Source: Scytalidium lignicola (lineage: Eukaryota > Ascomycota > Leotiomycetes). From it: DNA of 64,000 bases. Location of the stretch: contig NCSJ02000022.1 in NCBI GenBank assembly GCA_002812745.2, forward strand, positions 186,001 through 250,000, given 5' to 3'. This document shows positions 49,044 to 61,473 of this stretch, piece by piece. The notes beneath the pieces were generated by a model, which ran no database searches, was not told where the DNA came from, and saw only the letters and a list, made by a program, of their open reading frames with translations. The stretch's first letter is position 1. Every line of letters begins with the position of its first letter. Both the position numbers and the translations under genes were made by a program.

Positions 49044-52000
49044 ATGGCATCAATACCTCCTCCTCCACCTCCAGGATGGAGTTCTGGCCCATCTTCAGCT
49101 CCTCTAGGCGGAGCACCCAGTGCTCCTCCGCCACCAGGCTATCGACCTCCGGCAGACCCCCAGGTTGCGAAATTTGCACAGAAGAAGAGAGATTGGATAA
49201 GATCGCAACGAAATCGATTCGGAGAGAAGCGTAAAGGTGGATTCGTAGAGACGCAGAAGGCGGATATGCCTCCCGAACACTTGCGAAAAATTGTGAAAGA
49301 TATTGGCGATGTGTCGCAGAAGAAGTTCACGAACGATAAGCGCAGTTATCTTGGGGCGCTCAAATTCATGCCACATGCTGTCATGAAACTTCTAGAGAAC
49401 ATGCCTATGCCTTGGGAGTCTGCTCGAGAGGTCAAGGTGTTGTATCATGTCAACGGATGCTTAACTTTGGTCAACGAGATCCCTCGAGTCATTGAGCCTG
49501 TGTTCCATGCACAGTGGGCTACTATGTGGGTGGCGATGAGGAGGGAAAAAAGCGATCGAAGACATTTCAAACGGATGCGTTTCCCACCGTTCGATGACGA
49601 AGAACCACCTCTGTCTTGGTCTGAGAATATTGAGGACGTGGAGCCCTTGGAACCAGTCCAGATGGAATTGGATGAGAATGAAGATAGTGCTGTCTATGAG
49701 TGGTTCTATGATCACAGACCACTTCTGGATACTCCACATGTCAATGGTCCGAGTTATAAGGAATGGAACCTCACATTACCACAAATGGCGACACTATATC
49801 GTCTCAGTCACCGATTATTAAGTGACATTGTGGACCAAAATTATTTTTACATGTTCGATCTTAATGGTTTCTTTACTGCTAAGGCCCTAAACGTTGCTAT
49901 TCCCGGTGGACCAAGATTCGAGCCTTTATATAAGGATATAGATCCCAATGATGAGGACTTCGGCGAGTTTAACGCTATCGACCGCATCATCTTCCGTCAA
50001 CCAATACGGACTGAATATCGTGTGGCGTTCCCATTCCTTTACAACTCTCTTCCACGCAGTGTAAAGCTGGCGTGGTACTCACATCCCCAAGTTGTTTATG
50101 TTCATGCAAAAGATCCTAGCTTACCGGCATTCTATTTCGATCCTGTCATTAATCCTATCTCCTCTAGATCTGTTGCACCAAAAAACATAACAATCAGCCA
50201 CGAAGATGAGATATTCGGTCCTGGAAACAACGAGGAAGCAGAAGAAGAAGCATTCGAGCTACCCCCCCAGGTCGAGCCCTTCTTTGCGGATGAGGAGCTT
50301 TACAATGATGATACTGCCTCGGCTATTGCTTTGTGGTGGGCTCCATACCCATTTGACCGCAGGTCTGGTCGTATGGTCCGCGCTCAAGATGTTCCATTGG
50401 TGAAACAATGGTACTTAGAACACTGTCCTCAAGGACAACCAGTCAAGGTCCGAGTCTCCTATCAGAAACTCCTGAAGACATATGTCTTGAACGAGCTTCA
50501 CAAGAAGAAGCCTAAAGCCCAGAGCAAGCAAAATCTATTGAAAACACTAAAGCAGACGAAGTTTTTCCAACAAACAACGATTGACTGGGTAGAAGCTGGT
50601 CTTCAGGTTTGTCGTCAGGGGTTTAATATGCTTAACCTCCTCATCCATCGCAAGAATCTTACGTATCTCCATCTCGACTATAATTTCAACCTGAAACCCG
50701 TCAAAACTTTGACAACTAAGGAGCGAAAGAAGTCCCGTTTTGGAAATGCTTTCCACCTTATGAGAGAAATTCTAAGATTGACGAAGTTGATTGTTGATGC
50801 CCAGGTTCAGTATCGTCTGGGTAATATCGATGCTTTCCAGCTTGCAGACGGCATTATGTACGCCTTCAACCATGTTGGCCAGCTGACTGGAATGTATCGT
50901 TATAAATACAAGCTGATGCATCAAATTCGATCCTGCAAGGATTTAAAGCATCTTATATATTATCGATTCAATTCGGGCCCAGTTGGAAAAGGACCTGGAT
51001 GTGGTTTCTGGGCTCCCGCTTGGAGGGTTTGGCTATTCTTCATGCGTGGAATAATTCCGCTTCTAGAACGTTGGCTTGGAAATCTCCTTTCACGTCAATT
51101 CGAAGGACGGCATAGCAAGGGTGTAGCGAAGACGGTTACGAAGCAACGCGTGGAATCTCATTTCGATCTAGAGTTGCGTGCATCAGTTATGGCCGATCTT
51201 ATGGACATGATGCCAGAGGGTATCAAGCAAAACAAAGTAAACACAGTTTTGCAGCATCTGTCTGAAGCCTGGAGATGTTGGAAGAGTAACATTCCATGGA
51301 AGGTTCCTGGACTACCTGCGCCGATCGAAAATATCATTCTTCGGTATGTAAAGAGCAAGGCGGATTGGTGGATTTCTGTTGCGCATTATAACCGTGAGCG
51401 TATCCGCCGTGGTGCTACTGTGGATAAGACAGTCGCAAAGAAGAATTTGGGTCGTCTAACTCGGCTTTGGCTTAAGGCTGAGCAAGAAAGGCAACATAAC
51501 TACATGAAAGATGGTCCATACGTATCCTCTGAGGAAGCGGTGGCAATATACACCACCACCGTACATTGGTTGGAATCCCGCAAATTCTCTCCAATCCCGT
51601 TCCCAAGTGTTTCGTACAAACATGACACCAAAATTCTCATTTTGGCACTTGAACGCCTTCGCGAAGCATACTCGGTCAAAGGCCGACTCAACCAAAGTCA
51701 GCGTGAAGAGTTGGCGCTCATTGAGCAAGCTTATGATAGCCCAGGAACCACTCTTGAAAGAATTAAGAGATTCTTACTCACGCAACGAGCTTTCAAGGAG
51801 GTCGGTATAGATATGAACGATAATTACAGCACGATAAATCCTGTTTATGACATCGAGCCGGTTGAAAAGATCAGTGACGCCTACCTTGATCAATATTTAT
51901 GGTACCAGGCAGATCAGCGTCATCTGTTCCCTGCGTGGATTAAACCTTCCGACTCCGAGGTCCCGCCGCTTCTCACGTACAAATGGGCACAGGGCATTAA

Positions 52001-55000
52001 CAACCTCGATAAGGTTTGGGAAACTAGCAATGGGGAGTGCAATGTCATGATCGAAACACAGCTATCAAAGGTCTACGAGAAGATCGATCTGACGTTGCTC
52101 AATCGACTCCTACGGCTCATCATGGATCACAATCTTGCAGACTACATCTCCTCTAAAAACAATGTCCAACTCACATACAAGGATATGAATCATGTAAACA
52201 GTTACGGTATGATTCGAGGTCTTCAGTTTTCAGCTTTTGTCTTCCAGTACTACGGCCTCGTACTCGATATCCTGCTCTTAGGATTACAACGTGCGAGTGA
52301 AATCGCTGGCCCGCCGCAAAGCCCCAATGACTTCCTCCAATTCCGGGACCGAGAAACAGAGACAAGGCATCCTATCAGGTTGTACACCAGATACATCGAC
52401 CGTATATGGGTATTTTTCAGATTCACGGCAGATGAATCAAGAGACCTCATACAACGATTCTTGACTGAACAGCCGGATCCTAATTTCGAAAATGTTATTG
52501 GTTACAAAAATAAGAAGTGTTGGCCTAGAGATTCACGTATGCGTCTCATGAGACACGATGTCAACCTTGGGCGTGCGGTGTTCTGGGATTTGAAGAACCG
52601 GCTACCCAGATCCGTAACAACGATCGAGTGGGAAGATACGTTTGCAAGCGTTTATAGCAAAGACAACCCCAATCTCTTGTTCTCCATGTGTGGTTTCGAG
52701 GTCAGGGTCTTGCCCAAGATTCGAAACCAGAATGAAGAGTTTCCTGTGAAGGATAGTGTTTGGTCGTTGGTAGATAATACGACTAAGGAACGGACCGCCC
52801 ATGCTTTCCTTCAAGTCACGGAGGAAGATATTGCAAAGTTCAACAACCGTATTCGCCAAATTCTGATGTCTTCGGGATCGACTACTTTCACCAAGATTGC
52901 GAACAAGTGGAATACAACCCTCATAGCACTGTTCACGTATTATCGTGAGGCAGCTGTGTCCACGGTAAATCTCCTGGACACAATAGTCAAGTGTGAGACG
53001 AAGATCCAGACCAGAGTTAAAATTGGTCTCAATTCAAAAATGCCATCTCGTTTCCCACCAGCGGTATTCTACACACCCAAAGAACTTGGAGGTCTCGGAA
53101 TGATTTCAGGATCACATATTCTTATCCCGGCAAGCGACAAACGTTGGTCCAAACAGACAGATACTGGAGTAACTCACTATCGTGCCGGCATGACACACGA
53201 TGAAGAAACCCTGATTCCAAACATCTTCAGATATATTATTCCATGGGAAGCCGAGTTCATAGACTCTCAACGAGTGTGGACGGAATATTCTCAGAAGCGC
53301 CAGGAAGCCAATCAACAGAACCGAAGGCTGACTCTTGAAGATCTTGAGGACAGTTGGGATCGTGGTCTACCTCGTATCAATACCCTTTTCCAGAAGGATA
53401 GGAGTACTTTGAGTTTTGATAAAGGCTTCCGAGCACGAACCGAGTTCAAGACGTATCAGTTAATGAAGAGCAATCCATTCTGGTGGACGAGTCAAAGACA
53501 TGATGGGAAACTCTGGAATTTGAATGCCTATCGAACTGATGTCATTCAAGCATTAGGAGGTGTCGAGACTATTCTCGAGCATACGCTGTTCAAGGCAACC
53601 GCATTCCCATCTTGGGAAGGTTTGTTCTGGGAGAAAGCGTGTCTCGCCAAAGGAACACAGCTGCTGCGTCACGATGGCACCAAGGTCGCGGTCGAAGACG
53701 TCAAAGAAGGGGATCTACTCCTCGGTCCGGATGGGGGGCCTCGTCGCGCCTTTAATATCGTCAATGGCAAAGACCAGCTCTATCGCATCAAGATCGGCTC
53801 CGGAAAGGAGGATCTCGTTGTCACGCCAAACCACATCTTGGTCCTCTACCAAGGGAAGAGCTCCGGGAACTATTATGAAGGACCGACCGACAATGAAAAA
53901 ATTGAAGTCCTCGAGGTCTCGGCCGCAGAACGTTACGAAACTGTTGAGATGACAGCCGCTCAGTTCGCAGCTCTTGGTGATAAGGAGAGAGGCAAGTACC
54001 GGCTCTTCACGTCTCCGGACTTCGAACTGCCCCAGCAGTCCAGTGATGGGGCAGAAGTCCCACGTCTCCTCGTGCACAAAAAAACAGTTGAGCATTTAAG
54101 CTCCCAAACTCACACCTTTGTGGTCGAAGATATCTCCCTTGAATCAGAGGCAACGGAATGGGCCGGTTTCCGAGTCGATCAAGACCAGCTCTATTTGCGT
54201 CACGACTATCTTGTGTTGCACAATAGTGGTTTCGAAGAATCCATGAAATTCAAAAAGTTGACCAATGCTCAGCGATCTGGTCTCAATCAAATCCCGAATC
54301 GTCGATTCACGCTATGGTGGTCGCCGACTATTAACAGAGCAAATGTATATGTTGGTTTCCAAGTCCAGCTCGATCTTACGGGTATCTTCCTGCACGGTAA
54401 GATCCCAACTCTGAAAATCTCCCTCATCCAGATTTTCAGAGCACATTTGTGGCAGAAGATCCACGAATCGGTGGTTATGGATTTGTGTCAAGTCTTCGAT
54501 CAGGAGTTAGAGCAGCTAGGTATCGAAACGGTGCAAAAGGAGACGATCCATCCAAGAAAGTCGTACAAGATGAACAGTTCTTGTGCGGATATCCTTCTCT
54601 TTGCCGCTAATAAGTGGAATGTTACTCGTCCATCACTTTTATTTGATACCAAAGATACCATCGAGGCAACGACCTCCAACAAGTTCTGGGTTGATGTCCA
54701 GCTCCGATATGGTGATTATGATTCTCATGATATTGAACGTTACGTGCGTGCGAAGTACCTTGATTATACCACAGACAGCATGAGTATTTATCCTTCGCCA
54801 ACTGGTCTTATGATTGGCATAGATCTAGCTTACAATCTCTATTCTGCCTATGGACAATACTTCCCTGGACTCAAGATGCTCATCCAACAAGCCATGGCAA
54901 AGATCATGAAAGCAAACCCGGCACTCTATGTTTTGAGAGAACGTATTCGGAAGGGTCTCCAATTGTATGCGTCTGAAAGCAATCAAGAATTTTTGAATTC

Positions 55001-56717
55001 TCAAAACTACTCCGAGCTCTTCAGCAACCAAATCCAGCTCTTCATTGACGATACTAACGTCTATCGTGTGACGATCCACAAGACATTTGAAGGCAACTTG
55101 ACAACGAAGCCAATTAACGGAGCCATCTTCATCTTTAATCCACGAACTGGCCAACTCTTCCTGAAAATCATTCATACGAGTGTGTGGGCTGGACAGAAAC
55201 GTTTGGGACAACTGGCGAAGTGGAAGACTGCCGAAGAAGTCGCTGCTCTAATTCGATCGCTACCAGTTGAAGAACAACCCAAACAACTCATTGTCACTCG
55301 AAAAGGTCTTCTTGATCCCCTCGAAGTTCATTTACTTGATTTCCCGAACATCTCAATTCGTGCATCTGAACTTCAGCTGCCCTTCCAGGCGGCAATGAAG
55401 GTTGAGAAGCTTGGTGATATGATTTTGCGAGCGACAGAGCCACAGATGGTACTCTTCAATCTTTATGATGAATGGTTGAAAACGATTTCTTCGTATACAG
55501 CGTTCTCTCGTCTTATCTTGATTCTGCGTGCTCTACACGTCAATCAGGAGAAGACCAAGCTGCTTCTAAGACCAGACAAAACAGTCATCACTCAAGAGCA
55601 TCACATCTGGCCAACACTTTCGGACGAGGATTGGATCAAGGTGGAAACACAGTTACGTGACTTGATCTTGAATGACTATGGCAAGAAGAACAATGTCAAC
55701 ACATCAAGTTTGACGAACACCGAAGTCAGGGATATCATATTGGGTATGGAGATCAGCGCCCCATCGATGCAACGGCAGCAAGCTGCCGAAATCGAGAAGC
55801 AACAACAGGAGCAGCAGCAATTGACGGCCGTCACGACCAAGACCCAGAATGTTCACGGAGAGGATATAATTGTCACTACGACCTCGCAGTTTGAGCAACA
55901 GACATTTGCATCTAAGACGGAGTGGAGGACCAGAGCCATCGCAACGTCTAACCTCCGCACACGTGCCAACAACATCTACATCTCGTCTGATGATATTAAG
56001 GAGGATGATCATCACACCTACATCATGCCGAAGAACATCCTGAAGCGGTTCATTACCATTGCTGACCTGAGAGTTCAGGTAGCAGGCTATCTCTATGGCT
56101 CATCGCCGCCAGATAATGATCAAGTCAAAGAAATCCGCTGCATCGTGATGGTTCCTCAGATCGGCAATACTCGTGAAGTGCAGCTGCCTCAACAGCTGCC
56201 TCAGCACGAGTATCTGGATCAGATGGAACCGCTTGGAATCATCCACACCGTTTCTGGCAGCGAGCCACCTTACATGACGGCAGCAGACGTGACTCAGCAC
56301 GCCCGTCTTATGAATGCACACAATTCGTGGGACAAGAAGACGGTCACGATGACGGTTTCGTTTACTCCTGGAAGCGTGTCGTTGGCCTCATGGGCGCTCA
56401 CTCCACAGGGATACAAATGGGGAGTGGAGAACAAAGACATGTCAAGCGATCAACCCCAAGGGTACAGCACCAGTATGGGAGAGAAGTGCCAGCTGCTGCT
56501 CAGTGACCGAATCCGAGGATACTTCCTAGTACCGGAGAGCAATACGTGGAATTACAGTTTCATGGGCAGTGCATTCGGCGGCCTAGAGAAGAAGGCAGTT
56601 CACGTGAAGATTGACCGGCCACTGCAGTTCTACAGTGACCAGCACCGACCTCTGCACTTCCAGAACTTTGCAGAGTTGGAGGATATCTGGGTAGACCGAG
56701 AAGACACCTTTGCTTAA
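49044..56717 (+). CDS. PRP8: Prp8, core U5 snRNP splicing factor, with an in-frame intein
   Basis: A single exon of 2557 codons; removing the 195-residue intein leaves 2362 residues, the usual Prp8 length. The start [18 protein letters not shown] gives the short proline-rich N-terminus seen in fungi. Conserved blocks run throughout, for example [60 protein letters not shown], and the C-terminal Jab1/MPN domain ([38 protein letters not shown]) that controls Brr2. Prp8 holds the reverse-transcriptase-like, endonuclease-like and RNase H-like domains that cradle the spliceosome active site. The intein sits between WEKA and SGFEESMK. An open TTG-led extension to 49002 is not used. No intron in 7.7 kb is notable among intron-rich neighbours. 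Confidence 0.98.
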   Translation: MASIPPPPPPGWSSGPSSAPLGGAPSAPPPPGYRPPADPQVAKFAQKKRDWIRSQRNRFGEKRKGGFVETQKADMPPEHLRKIVKDIGDVSQKKFTNDKRSYLGALKFMPHAVMKLLENMPMPWESAREVKVLYHVNGCLTLVNEIPRVIEPVFHAQWATMWVAMRREKSDRRHFKRMRFPPFDDEEPPLSWSENIEDVEPLEPVQMELDENEDSAVYEWFYDHRPLLDTPHVNGPSYKEWNLTLPQMATLYRLSHRLLSDIVDQNYFYMFDLNGFFTAKALNVAIPGGPRFEPLYKDIDPNDEDFGEFNAIDRIIFRQPIRTEYRVAFPFLYNSLPRSVKLAWYSHPQVVYVHAKDPSLPAFYFDPVINPISSRSVAPKNITISHEDEIFGPGNNEEAEEEAFELPPQVEPFFADEELYNDDTASAIALWWAPYPFDRRSGRMVRAQDVPLVKQWYLEHCPQGQPVKVRVSYQKLLKTYVLNELHKKKPKAQSKQNLLKTLKQTKFFQQTTIDWVEAGLQVCRQGFNMLNLLIHRKNLTYLHLDYNFNLKPVKTLTTKERKKSRFGNAFHLMREILRLTKLIVDAQVQYRLGNIDAFQLADGIMYAFNHVGQLTGMYRYKYKLMHQIRSCKDLKHLIYYRFNSGPVGKGPGCGFWAPAWRVWLFFMRGIIPLLERWLGNLLSRQFEGRHSKGVAKTVTKQRVESHFDLELRASVMADLMDMMPEGIKQNKVNTVLQHLSEAWRCWKSNIPWKVPGLPAPIENIILRYVKSKADWWISVAHYNRERIRRGATVDKTVAKKNLGRLTRLWLKAEQERQHNYMKDGPYVSSEEAVAIYTTTVHWLESRKFSPIPFPSVSYKHDTKILILALERLREAYSVKGRLNQSQREELALIEQAYDSPGTTLERIKRFLLTQRAFKEVGIDMNDNYSTINPVYDIEPVEKISDAYLDQYLWYQADQRHLFPAWIKPSDSEVPPLLTYKWAQGINNLDKVWETSNGECNVMIETQLSKVYEKIDLTLLNRLLRLIMDHNLADYISSKNNVQLTYKDMNHVNSYGMIRGLQFSAFVFQYYGLVLDILLLGLQRASEIAGPPQSPNDFLQFRDRETETRHPIRLYTRYIDRIWVFFRFTADESRDLIQRFLTEQPDPNFENVIGYKNKKCWPRDSRMRLMRHDVNLGRAVFWDLKNRLPRSVTTIEWEDTFASVYSKDNPNLLFSMCGFEVRVLPKIRNQNEEFPVKDSVWSLVDNTTKERTAHAFLQVTEEDIAKFNNRIRQILMSSGSTTFTKIANKWNTTLIALFTYYREAAVSTVNLLDTIVKCETKIQTRVKIGLNSKMPSRFPPAVFYTPKELGGLGMISGSHILIPASDKRWSKQTDTGVTHYRAGMTHDEETLIPNIFRYIIPWEAEFIDSQRVWTEYSQKRQEANQQNRRLTLEDLEDSWDRGLPRINTLFQKDRSTLSFDKGFRARTEFKTYQLMKSNPFWWTSQRHDGKLWNLNAYRTDVIQALGGVETILEHTLFKATAFPSWEGLFWEKACLAKGTQLLRHDGTKVAVEDVKEGDLLLGPDGGPRRAFNIVNGKDQLYRIKIGSGKEDLVVTPNHILVLYQGKSSGNYYEGPTDNEKIEVLEVSAAERYETVEMTAAQFAALGDKERGKYRLFTSPDFELPQQSSDGAEVPRLLVHKKTVEHLSSQTHTFVVEDISLESEATEWAGFRVDQDQLYLRHDYLVLHNSGFEESMKFKKLTNAQRSGLNQIPNRRFTLWWSPTINRANVYVGFQVQLDLTGIFLHGKIPTLKISLIQIFRAHLWQKIHESVVMDLCQVFDQELEQLGIETVQKETIHPRKSYKMNSSCADILLFAANKWNVTRPSLLFDTKDTIEATTSNKFWVDVQLRYGDYDSHDIERYVRAKYLDYTTDSMSIYPSPTGLMIGIDLAYNLYSAYGQYFPGLKMLIQQAMAKIMKANPALYVLRERIRKGLQLYASESNQEFLNSQNYSELFSNQIQLFIDDTNVYRVTIHKTFEGNLTTKPINGAIFIFNPRTGQLFLKIIHTSVWAGQKRLGQLAKWKTAEEVAALIRSLPVEEQPKQLIVTRKGLLDPLEVHLLDFPNISIRASELQLPFQAAMKVEKLGDMILRATEPQMVLFNLYDEWLKTISSYTAFSRLILILRALHVNQEKTKLLLRPDKTVITQEHHIWPTLSDEDWIKVETQLRDLILNDYGKKNNVNTSSLTNTEVRDIILGMEISAPSMQRQQAAEIEKQQQEQQQLTAVTTKTQNVHGEDIIVTTTSQFEQQTFASKTEWRTRAIATSNLRTRANNIYISSDDIKEDDHHTYIMPKNILKRFITIADLRVQVAGYLYGSSPPDNDQVKEIRCIVMVPQIGNTREVQLPQQLPQHEYLDQMEPLGIIHTVSGSEPPYMTAADVTQHARLMNAHNSWDKKTVTMTVSFTPGSVSLASWALTPQGYKWGVENKDMSSDQPQGYSTSMGEKCQLLLSDRIRGYFLVPESNTWNYSFMGSAFGGLEKKAVHVKIDRPLQFYSDQHRPLHFQNFAELEDIWVDREDTFA
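53640..54224 (+). other. PRP8 mini-intein, 195 residues, no homing endonuclease
   Basis: The intein starts at Cys (TGT 53640-53642, block [15 protein letters not shown]), has block B with the catalytic Thr and His ([13 protein letters not shown], about 53814-53852), and ends with block F/G ([10 protein letters not shown]) in His-Asn; the +1 extein residue is Ser (54225-54227). All four residues needed for splicing are present, so it should excise itself after translation. Between blocks B and F there are only about 110 residues and no LAGLIDADG motif, so it cannot home by itself. The site, between WEKA and SGFEES, is the known Prp8 intein site of fungi such as Cryptococcus and Aspergillus. 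Codons in it end in G or C more often than in the flanks by eye. Confidence 0.95.
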
Positions 56718-57165
56718 AGGGTAAAGGAAACCAAAATGGGGGGAGGGGGGGAAGAGAAATGGAGAAATGAGAGGGAAGCCCACGGTGGATGAATAATAAT
56801 CTGATGATGAGGCGCTCCCGAACGGATATGCCCGACGAGTTGTGGAGAAGGGAAAGCGAGGAAATTGGACAAAAAAGGGCAAGGGGGATGGAATTTTCCT
56901 TGGGAAGCATCATCTTCCAAGCATTGTTTGCATAATTGGTCACAATCAGGCGTTTATATTTTTATTGTTTTTCGGGGGCGCCGTGTAAGATTGTGTAGTT
57001 AAGGTTGTGTAGAGTTACTCTGTAGTTACTTTTAAAACAAAAGTACCAGCCATTGTTACTTTCGCTAAGAAGAAAAAGAGGATATTGAAACGTTTCGATT
57101 TGGAACTATTNAAAAAAGTGACAAATGAAAAGGGTCATTCGTATCGTATCCATACGCGTATCATT

Positions 57166-57196
<31 letters not shown>

Positions 57197-57200
57197 CATC
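57166..57200. repeat. Five tandem ATTCATC heptamers
   Basis: Five perfect copies of a 7-bp unit in the PRP8 downstream region. Confidence 0.9.
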
Positions 57201-58845
57201 GTAAATCGTAATAATGATAATAATGAAATTGAAAATAAAAATATATATACTCACGTGCGCATGTCTGTTGATTGATTTAATTTATTATCTCCCTTCCTTC
57301 TCGGCATGAACCAGACCAGACCAGGGGCAGAGCTTATTTAACCTCCCCCTGGAGAGTGGAAGAGGGGGGGCTTTGTTCTTGCGGGTAAACTTATTGTTCT
57401 GCAAGCCACTGGCGCGCGGACGGACGGGCGCGAGCGATGATGCATCATGACGCTGGACCTGGGAGGGGGGAAGGGGGCCAATTTTTAGCCTGCTGCAGGA
57501 AGTGAGTAGTAAGTTACCGGTACTGTACTGTACATCTGCGATGCAACTGTAACTGCATTTGCGTCTGCAATCTTGCAGGCTGCAGGCTGCAGACTGTAAG
57601 CTGTCCTGTATTGTATTGTGTTTTATTTGTACTGCACGTATGATCGAGAGAGACCTGGGCTGGGGTACGTACAAAGTGGTGGATATTAATGCGGCGCGAA
57701 GAGAGAATGCGGCGGCGGCGGCCCGGTTCTGGGTTGTAAACTGTAGAAAGGTAACAAGTGTTAGATGCGGAAACGGTAACAAGTTAGATACGGAGTATTG
57801 CGGTTACGGACGGTAACTTCTTGGGGGGAGCGATGGATGATATGATACAGATGATGTCAGATTTTGAACTAGGGCCCCCCCCCTTTCTGCCCCCGTCTCC
57901 TGCGCTTTTTTTCCCTTTCGCACAGACGGGTAGAGAGAAGCACAGCTGTAGATTTTGTTGTGGTGGTGGTGGTGATGGTGGTGATGAGCGAGGAACATAG
58001 GAAAAGTAAAGTTTGGTTAGTAAGAAGCTTGTTGTACCTGTAGTTAATAGTTGGGTTGTTTATGATGCTGATGAATAATCAATAGAGGCTATAAGATAAG
58101 TTGCTATAACTACTATAACTACAGTAGTGGAGTGATGCTGTGCTAAACTATAATACCAACCTATACGTACATGAACCATAACAGACGCCCATTAATCGCA
58201 GCCCTCACCAACTAGTCAGTCATTTAGGGGTCTGTCTTACCGGTTTTGTTTTGGGGTTGCATTCTCAATGCAGGAACAAGACTCGAGCAAAGTTCTATTT
58301 TTGGAGTCCGTTGCCGAAGGCCCGTATTTGGTTACCAACACGGCGGGATTCCTCTTCCTCGGCTTCTGCTTCCTTCTTTCTTCCTTCTTCGTCTTTGCAT
58401 TGAAGGCACGGCGGTATTACGGTAGTAGTAGGGTAGGGTTTGGTTTGGGATCTCAGATCAGGGCAAGGGCGCGCGCGCGATGCCAGAAGCGGGCATACGA
58501 CTCTAATTAATGATTCCTCCAAGAACGACTCTAATTAATACTGTACAGTACTGTGTAGTGTGTACAGTACAGTAACAGTACTCCTCCTTATCTCTTCTTT
58601 CCCCTTTTTCTCTGTAAATGCTGAGTGCTTTGCTAATTAATTACGTGCCCTCGTGTTTCTGCTCTGGCCCTTTTTCTTTTCTTACTCTTCTCTGACTCCG
58701 TCGTTCATGCAACGTGAAATTAAACACCCCGCCCCCGTGTGGTGGCTTCCATAGTCCTTCTAGAAGGTTTGCCCAAGGACCCGCCAGCCCTTTCGTACCG
58801 GATATTTGCTTCTTTCTTCCCACCGTGCGGGTGAGTGTGGGCCGG

Positions 58846-58883
<38 letters not shown>
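58846..58883. repeat. (GTA)n microsatellite
   Basis: About twelve GTA/TAG triplets; gives poly-valine or poly-tyrosine in spurious frames. Confidence 0.92.
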
Positions 58884-59481
58884 TAGTGCCTGGGCCAGGG
58901 TTCTTGGGTGGGAAAAGAGGATGTTGAGATGGAAGATGGAGCGAGCGAGCCACACAGAGAGAGATTGTGCTTGTTGCTCGCATTGAATTGATTTGTTCCA
59001 TTCCTGTTCCATGGAAAGATGAACCCACCTCCACACGCCCCCTGGAAGCCCGTTGTTTTAATGCGCTACCATTATTATGCCTTACGAGAGAGAAGAGCGA
59101 GAAAGAGAAACACCGCCGGCCGCACCGCTCGCTCGCATTGAATGCCAATATAACTTCAATATTGGCCGTGTGCCCATCGCGCGAATCACGATGCCAACCA
59201 CAGATCTCTCTACCTAAAGCGGATTCGGTGATGGTTCGGATGGTTCACTGACGTACGTTGAGGGCAAGGCTGGCTCCGGACGAGATTTCCTCAATCATCG
59301 ACAGAGAAGAAGAAAGGGAAAAACCTGCTTGGTGCTGCCTTGGCTCTCGCTCTCTCTCTCTCTTTTGCTACCAGTCGCATAGATTTCGGAAAATGACAAC
59401 TACTATACTGTACTGTACTGTGCTGTACGTGGAATCGAAACATTGTTCTTTATTTTCCTTCTTCTTGTTCTCCTTCTTCTG

Positions 59482-59507
59482 CCTCCTCCCCCTCCTCCTC
59501 CTCCTCT
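59482..59507. repeat. (CCT)n microsatellite
   Basis: Short CCT/CTC triplet run within a pyrimidine-rich stretch. Confidence 0.8.
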
Positions 59508-61129
59508 TGATCGGCACCCATACTTCCCTTTCCTGGCGTCCCTCGCGCTGGAGATCCTGAGATGATGCTACTGTAGCCCCGCGACGGCAACGGAAGATCT
59601 GTCAAGAAAGAGAGATGTGCTGCTGGGGGGGAGCTGCTGCAACCAGGATGATGGCGACGCCGTGGCGCTCTCTCAGCCCTTTTTTGAGTTTCTGGTCGTG
59701 ATTGGGGTGGGAGGAGGAGGCTGACTTTACTTTCCAGTGCATTATTTTCGTCATCTCCGTGGGAAAGCATCCGATGTCTGCTTTGGTGCTAGGCGCGGTG
59801 GTTTGGGTGATATTGGGCCCCCTGGCGCATAAACGCCTGTGGATATCATTCCCGACCAGCATCGCATCCAAGTACTACTGTACTGTAGCACTAACTTTAC
59901 CCAGCACCGGTACATGCACTTGACTCCAAAGTACGACTACGCCGGGTTTTATTTGACAAGTCCAACTACCAAGCACCGGCAGAGCAAGGGTTCGAGCTCG
60001 ATGATGCGCCCCTCACTTCCGAGCGTCAATGCTGGAGAATATGCTTACCACCTTCCACCGTACTGTACTGGTCCTTCTTCCTCCCCTTGCGCATGGCCCA
60101 ACTCAGATGCCCTGTCCAGCCCACCATCAACTACCTCCGCTACCTCCACCACTTACACCACTTTTACACCACGTCCACCATGGACAATACTTACAACCAA
60201 CCACTTTACACCATTGGACACCCCAAACTGCTTCTTTTGCTGGGTTCATTCTTCAGGCAGGCATGGCCGCCACGAGCGCCACCGCAGTTTCGGCGCCTTC
60301 CATGCGTGCTTCCAGTCTTCCAGAGCTCCCTCCCCCCCCAAAGTCAACTGTCAAATGGCCCCTCACGCGCCTCACGGGCTGGTTACTGGTTGCTGGTCGC
60401 TGGTCGCTGGTCAGTTATGGGCTGAGACCATCAGCAAAACCCACCGCCCTCTCCCCCAATTGCCAGCCAAGCAACAGCCCCAAAAACGGGCTCTTGCCAT
60501 TTTCCATTTCCTCCGAGCCCAGGCTCTAGAAAGAAAGGGCCCTGGTTGCTTTAGATGTCCCTGCTCAAGCCCCCCTCCCTCCCTCTCTTTCTCCGAACGC
60601 ATGACAGGCATGCACTTCGGATCTCCCATCTATGTGTGATTTCCCCTTCTGGTCAGCATGGTCTTGGGTAGAGGACCAGGGCATGATCCGAAGGCTGAAG
60701 ACCCAGAAGGGGTCTGGTCTCTATCGCTTTTCTCCCCACATGACAAGCATCATCAACATCATCTTCTTTTTGCGCCCTCCAACCATCCCTCCAAAAACCT
60801 GTCATTACTGAGGCCCTGCCCCTGTTACCGAAACGCATCTCTGGGTCTCCGTTGCAGGGGCGAATCACTGTCTCTGCTTTAACTTGGACTCTCCAGGGTT
60901 GTCTCCCTGGCTGAGCCTTACCTTAAAAAGATCACTGGGCATGCCGTCGATCTAGTTTGACGTGCCGGGGATTAAGATAGGTGGAATGTGCGTGAGTGAG
61001 AGACGGAGAGGGAGAGGGCTCAGACAATAATAGAATGAAATGCTAATGCACATCCCTCTCTCCACCCCGTCATACGCCTGTCCTTCTAGAAAGAAAGGGA
61101 GAAGGAAAAGAAGATCATTCTATTTCTTG

Positions 61130-61300
61130 CCCGCTATATAGCGGGTTGCCGGCCCACAAGGAACGATAAGATTGACCGTTTGGTTTTGGAAGAGAACCTT
61201 AACTGCCATCTCGCATCCACCCTACCAAGCAAAGGTCAGATCCTTCGACCTTTGATTACTCGGCTGCTTCCAAAGACGTATATTAGGTATACTACCTATA
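61130..61300. promoter_or_regulatory. Three inverted repeats upstream of the Myb gene
   Basis: A perfect 16-bp palindrome cccgctatatagcggg (61130-61145) is followed by a hairpin with 8-bp arms caaaggtc/gacctttg (61230-61237 and 61247-61254) and an imperfect one around aggtatactacct (about 61287-61299). They lie in the promoter or leader of the Myb/SANT gene. Function is unknown; dimeric factor sites or leader RNA structure are possibilities. Confidence 0.45.
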
Positions 61301-61473
61301 TCAGACCGCTTCTATAGCTTACAGACGAGCGAGAAGGAGTCGCGCGCGCGCGCCGTGGCTCAAACAAATACTGCTCATCCAAACATCTTCTCCATCTCAC
61401 TCTAATCATCCACCAACTACTCTGTCTGCCACTGGCGACCTGCGAGAGCAGTTCGCTGTGGCGGGATCCATGC

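Larger units (their letters stand above)
56718..61000. other. Long intergenic region, no gene recognised
   Basis: About 4.3 kb with several low-complexity tracts, an N at 57111 and clusters of GTAC palindromes (57523, 58539, 59407, 59876, 60060). A C-rich, proline-rich block at about 60000-60640 is open in three frames at once, which argues for base bias and not for a gene. No RNA gene is visible. Confidence 0.5.

Noticed and set aside
57166..57200. Heptamer array as a CRISPR-like or telomeric repeat
   Set aside because: Units are 7 bp with no spacers and do not match the TTAGGG telomere; it is a plain minisatellite.
59839..60639. 266-codon open frame with two other long frames overlapping it
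   Set aside because: Three frames on one strand are open together because of strong C-richness; the peptides are low-complexity Pro/Ser/His/Thr with no motif.
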